Source of the DNA: Gammaproteobacteria bacterium
GTDB taxonomy: Bacteria > Pseudomonadota > Gammaproteobacteria > Steroidobacterales > Steroidobacteraceae
DNA length: 6,798 nucleotides
Direction of reading: 5' to 3'
Assembly (NCBI GenBank): GCA_030040235.1
Contig: JASHUC010000094.1
Location: 1-6,798, forward strand
The notes below the pieces were generated by a model, which was not told where the DNA came from, did no database searches, and worked only from the letters and a program-made list of their open reading frames with translations. Numbering within the stretch: position 1 is the stretch's first letter; each line of letters opens with the position of its first letter. Positions 1-5,234 of this stretch are shown here, piece after piece. The position numbers were made by a program, and so were the translations under genes.

Positions 1-165
1 CTCACTTGGTTCTACTTCGGCAGCTTTTCGGTGGTGCTCGGCGCCGAGCTCAACGCCGAGATGGAGCACCAGACCGCGGCCGATACGCTCGGGCCTATTC
101 CGGAACGTCGCCGAAGCGAAAACCAGAGATCTCCCAACCCATCATCCGCCCGCCGAAGACCTTGA
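1..165 (+). CDS. YihY/BrkB family inner-membrane protein, C-terminal end only
   Basis: This is the 3' end of a gene that begins before the window; reading frame 1 is open from base 1 to a TGA at 163-165, giving 54 residues. The visible peptide starts with the end of a hydrophobic segment (LTWFYFGSFSVVLGAEL) followed by NAEMEHQTAADT. The 'GAELNAE.EHQTA.DT' pattern is, from family knowledge, the hallmark of the end of the last membrane helix in YihY/BrkB (formerly 'ribonuclease BN') proteins. These are polytopic inner-membrane proteins of uncertain function. After 'GPIPE' the tail becomes Arg/Ser/Pro-rich and no longer resembles the usual short family C-terminus; this tail is read antisense through the end of the neighbouring dioxygenase gene. 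The family call is fairly secure despite the short fragment. Function cannot be refined from what is visible. Confidence 0.75.
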   Translation, partial: LTWFYFGSFSVVLGAELNAEMEHQTAADTLGPIPERRRSENQRSPNPSSARRRP

Positions 166-913
166 CGCCCCGGTCTTCGCCGGCCGCTCCGGCGGCGACC
201 ATGAGCGGCATGAGGTGCTCCTCACGCGGATGCGCGAAACGCGCCGCCGGTGCGCGCGACCAGCCGATGAGTGCGGCGTCGCGAGCCTCGACGTTCGGAT
301 CGCACACCGCGCGCTCGAGCCAGTCGTCGAACTGCTTCGACGGGCCGATGCGCGCATTCTCGATCGAGGCGATCTGCAGATTGTGGAAGCTCATGCCGCT
401 GCCGACGATGAGGACACCGCGGCCGCGCAGCGGGGCGAGGGCCGCTCCGATTCGAAGGTGCGCCGCCGGATCCAATCCGCGCTGCAGCGATACCTGCAGC
501 ACCGGCACGTCCGCTTTCGGGTAGATGACCTTGAAAGGCACGAACACCCCGTGATCGAGACCTCGCCGCGTCTCCTCGCGGCTGGGAATGCCGGCTGCGC
601 AGAGCAGCGCTCGCACCTCGCGAGCGAGCTGCGGGGCACCGGGCGCCGGGAAGCGGAGCCGATAGGTGTGCTCGGGAAATCCGTAGTAATCGTAAAGGAG
701 CGCGGGATGCTCCTGGGTGTTCACCGCGATCGGATCCTCTTCCCAGTGTCCGGAGATGACGAGCACGGCATCCGGAGTGCGATGCAGCGAGCCGGAGAGC
801 CCGGCGAGCCAGGCCTCGAGCTCCGTCCACGGGTTGGGCGTCGGGTAAGGCCAGTCCATGAAGAAACACGGACCGCCGCCATGGGGAATATAGAACGTTG
901 GGAGCGGTGTCAT
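95..913 (-). CDS. Class III extradiol ring-cleavage dioxygenase, DODA type (LigB fold)
   Basis: A complete 272-residue cytosolic protein, close to the usual length of the YgiD/4,5-DOPA-extradiol-dioxygenase group. Family motifs run in order: an N-terminal PHGGGP (H11), VISGHWE (H56), LDHGVFVPF (H121), GSGMSFHNL (H177) and EEHLMPL (H233). By analogy with the DODA/YgiD structures, H11, H56 and H233 should bind the divalent metal (Fe or Zn), with H177 and probably H121 as active-site histidines; all are present, so the enzyme looks functional. The reaction type would be O2-dependent extradiol cleavage of a catechol-like ring, but the substrate cannot be read from sequence, and YgiD-like proteins are not always true catabolic enzymes. 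The ATG at 911-913 lies only 10 residues before PHGGGP as expected; only a weak GGA precedes it. The gene stands alone on the minus strand, divergent from the PAS-GGDEF-EAL gene and convergent with BrkB, overlapping the latter by 71 bases. Confidence 0.93.
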   Translation of the reverse strand: MTPLPTFYIPHGGGPCFFMDWPYPTPNPWTELEAWLAGLSGSLHRTPDAVLVISGHWEEDPIAVNTQEHPALLYDYYGFPEHTYRLRFPAPGAPQLAREVRALLCAAGIPSREETRRGLDHGVFVPFKVIYPKADVPVLQVSLQRGLDPAAHLRIGAALAPLRGRGVLIVGSGMSFHNLQIASIENARIGPSKQFDDWLERAVCDPNVEARDAALIGWSRAPAARFAHPREEHLMPLMVAAGAAGEDRGVKVFGGRMMGWEISGFRFGDVPE

Positions 914-1130
914 GATCCGACGACGCGGCGGTACCCGATGAACCGGAGCGGCCGCATGAGGATACTCACATGCCGCCCGATGCCTGTCGCCCTTTTTCGC
1001 ATCCCGTAGCCGAGTTCCCGCTCTCCGGCGGTATGTCAGCGCGCGCCGCGCGGCCGCCGGTACTCAAGCCCACGGCGCGCCTGCCGATAGGGGGGACTGG
1101 AGCGGCGAACGCGTTGTTGACATAGCATCA
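914..1130. other. Divergent intergenic region
   Basis: 217 bases between the minus-strand dioxygenase and the plus-strand PAS-GGDEF-EAL gene; promoters for both should lie here. I see no convincing -35/-10 pair for either gene. A perfect TTGACA occurs at 1117-1122, but no -10 box follows at 16-18 bases. On the minus strand a 30-codon frame (1002 down to 910) ends in a TGA that overlaps the dioxygenase ATG as ATGA. An 8-bp GC-only inverted repeat sits at 1041-1048 and 1073-1080. No RNA gene was recognised. Confidence 0.6.
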
Positions 1131-4100
1131 ATGCCACCGGCCCGCCGCAGGGAAACGCCCGGACCCACGAGAAGCCACGGCGGCTTGCTTGCAGCGTGGA
1201 CTCGGGCCCTCTGGGCTCGGGCGCGCCGCCTGGGCAGGCCGCTGCGCGCGGGTTCGCAGCTCCTCGCGGCAGTGGATCTCCGGCGCGTGGAGGCCGAGCG
1301 TCACTGGACTGCGCTCGTCGCGAGCCACAGCGGCATCTCCGTCGCGATCACCGATCGGCAACACCGGATCCTCTGGGTGAACGAGACCTTCACGCGCCTC
1401 ACCGGCTATGCGGTGGAGGAGGCGCGTGGGCGCACCCCGGGGGAGCTGCTGTTCTTCGCCGGGACGGACATGGGGCCGGTGACGCGCGCGCGGGAACTCT
1501 ATGCGCAGAAATCGGGCGCGCGATTCGAGGCGCTGATTCGCGCGCGCGACGGGCGCGAATGCTGGCTCGAGGCCGACGTGCAGCCGATGTTCGGTGGGGG
1601 CGGTGAGGTGGAAGGCTACATCGCGATCCATCGCGACGTGAGCGAGCAGGTGCGCGTGCGCGAGGCGATGAGCCTCAGCGAGCATCGCATGCGAATGATG
1701 ATGGAGGGCGCGAATCTCGGCACCTGGGAGCTCGACGTGGCGCGCAACTCCGTCACGGTGAACGAGGCATTCTGGAAGATGCTCGGGTACCTGCCGAACG
1801 AGCTCGTTCTCGATCCCGCGGAGCTGCGCGAGCTCTGCCACCCTGATGATCGCGCGGAGGCCGACCGGGCAGTGGGGGCGGTGCTCGCCGGCCGCGCGGC
1901 GCTGTTCCGCGGCTCTCACCGGCTGCGGGCGCGGGACAGCACGTGGCGCTGGGTGCTCGGCGCCGGGGGGGTTCTGGAGCGCGCGGCGGACGGCACGGCG
2001 CTCAGATTGTTCGGTGTGCAGCTCGATGTGACCGAGCAGCGCCGGGCCGACGATGAGCGGCGCCGGGCGGCCGAGAGCCTGGCGGTCATCGCCGCGAACG
2101 TTCCAGGCATGATCTTTCAATGGCGGCTCGAGGCCGACGGCGGGGCGCCGAAGTTCCTCTACGCAAGCCCCGGTGCACGCGACCTCTACGGGGTGAGTCC
2201 AGAGGAGCTCATGAGCGATGATCGGAGCATGTCCGACTTTCTCGTGAATCCGGAGGAAAACACCCTCGACTACGCCGCCATGCTGCATTCGGCCGCGACG
2301 CTCACTCCCTGGCACGCCGAGCACCGCTTGATCACCTCCGAAGGGGAGCTGCGCTGGCTCGAGGCGAATGCGATCCCGCAGCGCAACCCCGACGGCAGCA
2401 CGACGTGGACCGGGTACGTCAACGATGTGACGAGACGCAAGCTCGCCGAGCAGGAGCTGCGGGTGAGCGAGGAGAAGCTGCGCAGCCTCTATGACCTCTC
2501 GCCGCTCGGCATCGCCCTGAGCGACAGCGAGGGGCGTTTCCTGCAGACCAACCACGCGATGGAGGTTATTACCGGGTATACGCGCGAGGAGCTCGCCGGC
2601 ACCGATTGGTGGGACTGGGTGGTCGATGGCGGCAACGAGGAGCAGCGTCAGCGTATCGAGCGCCTGATGCGCAGCGGACGTTTCGGTCCGCTCGAGAAGG
2701 AGCTCACGCGCAAGGACGGCGCGCAGATTCCCGTCCAGATCACCGGCATCATGGTGACGGCGAGCGACGGCACGCGGCTCACGTGGTCGATGGTCGAGGA
2801 CATCACCGACCGCAAGCGCGCCGAACAGCGCATCTCCTTCCTCGCATACCACGACCCCCTCACCGGCCTCGACAACCGTCTGGGCCTGAAAACGCGACTC
2901 GCCGAGGTGCTCGCGGCCGCCGGCGCCGGCGGGGGTCGCGTCGCGGTGATGATGATCGACCTCGATCGCTTCAAGGCCATCAACGACAGCCTGGGCCACG
3001 ATGCCGGCGATCGGGTGATCGCCGATCTGGCGCGCAGGATTCGCGGCACCGTGCGCGAGGGCGACATCGTCGCCCGACTCGGCGGCGATGAGTTCGTCGT
3101 CGTGCTGAGCCAGCTGCGAGCGGACACACAGATCGAGGCGGTGATCGGCAAGATCTTCGAGCAGCTTCGCGGCCGCATCGAGCTCGAGGGCGGCTCGGTT
3201 CACGTGACGGTGAGTGCCGGCGTCAGCGTCTTCCCCGGCGACGGTCTCGACGGGCAGACGCTGATGAAGCGAGCCGACATCGCCATGTATGCGGCGAAGG
3301 CTCGCGGGCGCGACCTGTATCAGATCTACCAGCCCGCCATGACGGCGATGGCCGACCAGCGGCTCATCCTCGAGACGGAGCTGCGCGATGCGCTCGCCGA
3401 AGGCCAGTTCGTGCTGCATTACCAGCCGCAGATGGACACCCTCACGGGGCGTCCGACGGGCGTCGAGGCGCTGCTGCGCTGGCAGCATCCGGTGCGCGGC
3501 CTGATTCCACCGGCGCTGTTCATTCCGATCGCCGAGGAAACGCGGCTCATCGAGCGCATCGGCGAGTGGGCCCTCGGGACGGCCTGCCGCGAGATGCGGG
3601 CCTGGCTCGATGCGGGCGGCGAGCCGCTCACCGTCGCCGTCAATCTCTCCCCGCTTCAGTTCACGCGTGAGGATCTCTGTGAGCGCATCGCCAGCGCGCT
3701 TGCCACCAGCGGTTTGCCGCCGCGGCTGCTCGAGCTCGAGATCACCGAGTCGGCGGCCATGAGCGCACCCGATGTGGCGGCGCGCAGCCTCGCTCGCCTC
3801 AAGCAGCTCGGGGTCTCACTCGCGATCGACGACTTCGGGACCGGCCACTCCTCGCTCGCGCGGCTCAAGATGTTCAACGTCGATCGGCTGAAGATCGATC
3901 AGTCGATCGTCACCGACTGTGCCGCCGACCCCTACGATGCGGCGCTCTGCCGGGCGACTATTGCCCTCGGGCGAGCGCTCGGGCTCGAGGTGGTCGCCGA
4001 GGGCGTGGAGACGCCCGAGCAGTGGCAATTTCTCGCCCAGGAGCATTGCACCTCCGTGCAGGGCTACCTGTTTGCACCGCCGATGGGGCCGCCCGAGGTC

Positions 4101-4175
4101 TTCGAGTTCCTGCGGACGACGCTCGCGGCACCGCGCCTGCGCACCGTCCCGGGCAGAACGCGCACCGGGCGCTGA
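1131..4175 (+). CDS. PAS-PAS-PAS-PAS-GGDEF-EAL cyclic-di-GMP turnover protein
   Basis: A 1014-residue protein predicted to make and/or degrade c-di-GMP in response to signals sensed by PAS domains. No signal peptide or membrane helix is evident, so it should be cytosolic. An Arg-rich N-terminal segment (1-58) is followed by four PAS domains (about 59-178, 183-305, 315-437 and 450-562), each ending in a 'DVT/DIT..' type boundary leading into a short helical linker. The GGDEF domain (about 568-728) has HDPLTGLDNR, the metal-binding IDLDRF (D610), GGDEF at 651-655 and, five residues upstream, REGD, a canonical RxxD product-inhibition I-site. The EAL domain (about 739-990) has EAL at 779-781, N838, E873 (ITES), DDFGTG at 900-905, K921, E957 (EGVET) and Q977 (QGYLF), i.e. 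the full phosphodiesterase residue set. Both halves look catalytically competent; which dominates cannot be told. PAS ligands are unknown. ATG 1131 is the first ATG in frame but has no Shine-Dalgarno; TTG 1185 or GTG 1272 are possible downstream starts that keep all domains. Confidence 0.95.
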   Translation: MPPARRRETPGPTRSHGGLLAAWTRALWARARRLGRPLRAGSQLLAAVDLRRVEAERHWTALVASHSGISVAITDRQHRILWVNETFTRLTGYAVEEARGRTPGELLFFAGTDMGPVTRARELYAQKSGARFEALIRARDGRECWLEADVQPMFGGGGEVEGYIAIHRDVSEQVRVREAMSLSEHRMRMMMEGANLGTWELDVARNSVTVNEAFWKMLGYLPNELVLDPAELRELCHPDDRAEADRAVGAVLAGRAALFRGSHRLRARDSTWRWVLGAGGVLERAADGTALRLFGVQLDVTEQRRADDERRRAAESLAVIAANVPGMIFQWRLEADGGAPKFLYASPGARDLYGVSPEELMSDDRSMSDFLVNPEENTLDYAAMLHSAATLTPWHAEHRLITSEGELRWLEANAIPQRNPDGSTTWTGYVNDVTRRKLAEQELRVSEEKLRSLYDLSPLGIALSDSEGRFLQTNHAMEVITGYTREELAGTDWWDWVVDGGNEEQRQRIERLMRSGRFGPLEKELTRKDGAQIPVQITGIMVTASDGTRLTWSMVEDITDRKRAEQRISFLAYHDPLTGLDNRLGLKTRLAEVLAAAGAGGGRVAVMMIDLDRFKAINDSLGHDAGDRVIADLARRIRGTVREGDIVARLGGDEFVVVLSQLRADTQIEAVIGKIFEQLRGRIELEGGSVHVTVSAGVSVFPGDGLDGQTLMKRADIAMYAAKARGRDLYQIYQPAMTAMADQRLILETELRDALAEGQFVLHYQPQMDTLTGRPTGVEALLRWQHPVRGLIPPALFIPIAEETRLIERIGEWALGTACREMRAWLDAGGEPLTVAVNLSPLQFTREDLCERIASALATSGLPPRLLELEITESAAMSAPDVAARSLARLKQLGVSLAIDDFGTGHSSLARLKMFNVDRLKIDQSIVTDCAADPYDAALCRATIALGRALGLEVVAEGVETPEQWQFLAQEHCTSVQGYLFAPPMGPPEVFEFLRTTLAAPRLRTVPGRTRTGR

Positions 4176-4199
4176 GCTCACCCCCGTTCGAGCGCCCGC

Positions 4200-4228
4200 T
4201 TGACTTGGGGCCGCACCGTCTCGATAGT
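4200..4228 (+). promoter_or_regulatory. Candidate sigma70 promoter of the CmcJ-like gene
   Basis: TTGACT (4200-4205, 5 of 6 matches to TTGACA) and GATAGT (4223-4228, 4 of 6 matches to TATAAT) are separated by exactly 17 bases. Transcription would be expected to begin near 4235, at most two bases before the ATG at 4237, and no Shine-Dalgarno is present before that ATG. The element lies just after the stop of the PAS-GGDEF-EAL gene, suggesting independent expression of the downstream gene. Only hexamer matching and spacing support it. Confidence 0.5.
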
Positions 4229-4236
4229 TCCTTCTC

Positions 4237-5085
4237 ATGGTCCAACCGGAGCGTGCCGTGCGTGGCGCCGAGGGCCGGCGCATCGTCGAGGGATCGATCA
4301 ACTACGCCGCGCCGATGCGCGTGAGGCCGCGGTTCTACGCGAACGACCACTCCCGGGACGTGCTCGAGCTCGAGGCGCGAACGGTTCAAATCGAAGACGC
4401 CCGGGCAGGCGCCCAGGCACCCTCGCTCGGTTGCGAAGGCATCGCGCTCGTGCGGCACCGAAGCGCCGTCGGGGATTTCCGCAACCCGATCGAGGTCGCC
4501 GCCCTGCACCCGCGGGAGATCGAGCAGCTGGTCCTCGGACTCTCCGGAGCCGATGCGGCCGTTGTCACCGGAGCGGGCGTTCTGCGGTTCGGGGAGCGCT
4601 CACCCGAGAGCGGGCGGCTCAACAATTCGCGCCCGGCGCGTTTCATTCACGTCGACTGCTCCGATGCCACGGCCGCCCAGTTCGCCGAGCGCTCCCGGCC
4701 GAAGAGCGAACGGCGGGTGCGGCGCTTCGCCCATTACAACGTATGGCGGACGTTCTCTCCGCCGCCGCAGGATGTGCCGCTCGCGGTATGCGATGCACGC
4801 ACGCTCGAGGCCGGCGACCGGGTGCCCGCCGATGCCGTCTTCGATGTGGCCGGCCAGCCGGAGTGGTCCTTCGAGGGGCTCGTCATTCGGTTCAATCCCG
4901 GGCACCGCTGGCTCTACTTCTCCAACATGACGCGCGACGAGGCGCTCGTGTTCAAGACCCACGACTCCTCGCCCGATGCGCCGAGTCAGGTGCCGCACAG
5001 CGCTTTCGATGATCCGAGCTGCCCGCCGAATGTTCCGCCGCGAGCGAGCATCGAGATGCGAGCGGCCGCGTACTGGTTCGAGTAG
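4237..5085 (+). CDS. CmcJ/NvfI (AsaB-like) family oxidoreductase, putative Fe(II)/2-oxoglutarate oxygenase
   Basis: A complete 282-residue protein, the usual size for this family, which includes cephamycin CmcJ and fungal AsaB/NvfI-type tailoring enzymes. Recognisable blocks in order are: VEGSINYAAP near the N-terminus, RTVQIEDAR, RFIHVDCSD, NVWRTFSPPPQDVPLAVCDAR, RFNPGHRWLYFSNMTRDE, a VPHSAFDDP block and PPRASIEMRA at the C-terminus. The H138-x-D140 pair with a distal His matches the HxD...H iron triad of Fe(II)/2OG oxygenases. H254 is the better distal candidate because R269-x-S271 follows 15 residues later, as a 2-oxoglutarate-binding arm would; H223 is the alternative. Expected chemistry is hydroxylation, desaturation or a related oxidation of a small molecule; the substrate is unknown. 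There is no signal peptide, so it is cytosolic. The start at 4237 leaves about 15 residues before the first conserved block; GTG 4258 is another option. It lies 61 bases after the c-di-GMP gene, and no biosynthetic cluster is visible nearby. Confidence 0.87.
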   Translation: MVQPERAVRGAEGRRIVEGSINYAAPMRVRPRFYANDHSRDVLELEARTVQIEDARAGAQAPSLGCEGIALVRHRSAVGDFRNPIEVAALHPREIEQLVLGLSGADAAVVTGAGVLRFGERSPESGRLNNSRPARFIHVDCSDATAAQFAERSRPKSERRVRRFAHYNVWRTFSPPPQDVPLAVCDARTLEAGDRVPADAVFDVAGQPEWSFEGLVIRFNPGHRWLYFSNMTRDEALVFKTHDSSPDAPSQVPHSAFDDPSCPPNVPPRASIEMRAAAYWFE

Positions 5086-5110
5086 AGGCGCGAGGCGCTA
5101 TTTCGTTCAT

Positions 5111-5146
5111 TAACGTACGTCTAACGGATTCGGAAACCGTACGTTA
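5111..5146. promoter_or_regulatory. Perfect 9-bp inverted repeat, possible operator before the receptor gene
   Basis: TAACGTACG at 5111-5119 and its exact reverse complement CGTACGTTA at 5138-5146 are separated by 18 bases. The left arm lies in the self-palindrome ACGTACGT (5113-5120). A second TAACG begins at 5122, 11 bases after the first, so three TAACG-type half-sites fall on about one helical face. The stretch is visibly AT-richer than its surroundings, sits between the CmcJ-like stop and the receptor start, and has no T-tract, so an operator fits better than a terminator. No clear -35/-10 pair was found. The regulator is unknown. Confidence 0.4.
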
Positions 5147-5219
5147 CTCGCGAAAAGCCCGGACGTGGGTCAGGCTCGCGACCCTTGTGCGGCCTCCAGG
5201 GAGAGCCGCCACTCCTGCG

Positions 5220-5225
5220 AAAGGG
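5220..5225 (+). promoter_or_regulatory. Candidate ribosome binding site deciding the receptor start
   Basis: AAAGGG lies 9 bases before the GTG at 5235. The reading frame stays open far upstream with no in-frame ATG nearby, so this purine run is the main reason for choosing GTG 5235. GTG 5187 remains a weaker alternative with no purine run of similar quality. Confidence 0.4.
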
Positions 5226-5234
5226 TCCGGCCAC

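Noticed and set aside
215..1009. Plus-strand frame of 264 codons covering the dioxygenase region
   Set aside because: It is antisense to a gene with five conserved active-site histidines and has no domain of its own.
1041..1080. 8-bp inverted repeat GCGCGCCG/CGGCGCGC with a 24-base spacer
   Set aside because: Composed only of G and C in a very GC-rich segment, so chance is likely; no T-tract follows on either strand.
1128..3488. Long minus-strand open frame of 786 codons antisense to the PAS-GGDEF-EAL gene
   Set aside because: It mirrors the coding frame of a clearly real gene in GC-rich DNA, where the antisense frame lacks stops by codon bias. The translation is rich in Arg, His, Ala and Pro and has no recognisable domain.
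4200..5012. Plus-strand frame overlapping the CmcJ-like gene in another register
   Set aside because: Arg/Ala-rich translation with no conserved blocks, whereas the frame from 4237 carries the full series of family motifs.
5088..5098. Possible small hairpin after the CmcJ-like stop (GCGC-gag-GCGC, then TATTTCGTT)
   Set aside because: A 4-bp stem with no real run of T is too weak to call a terminator.
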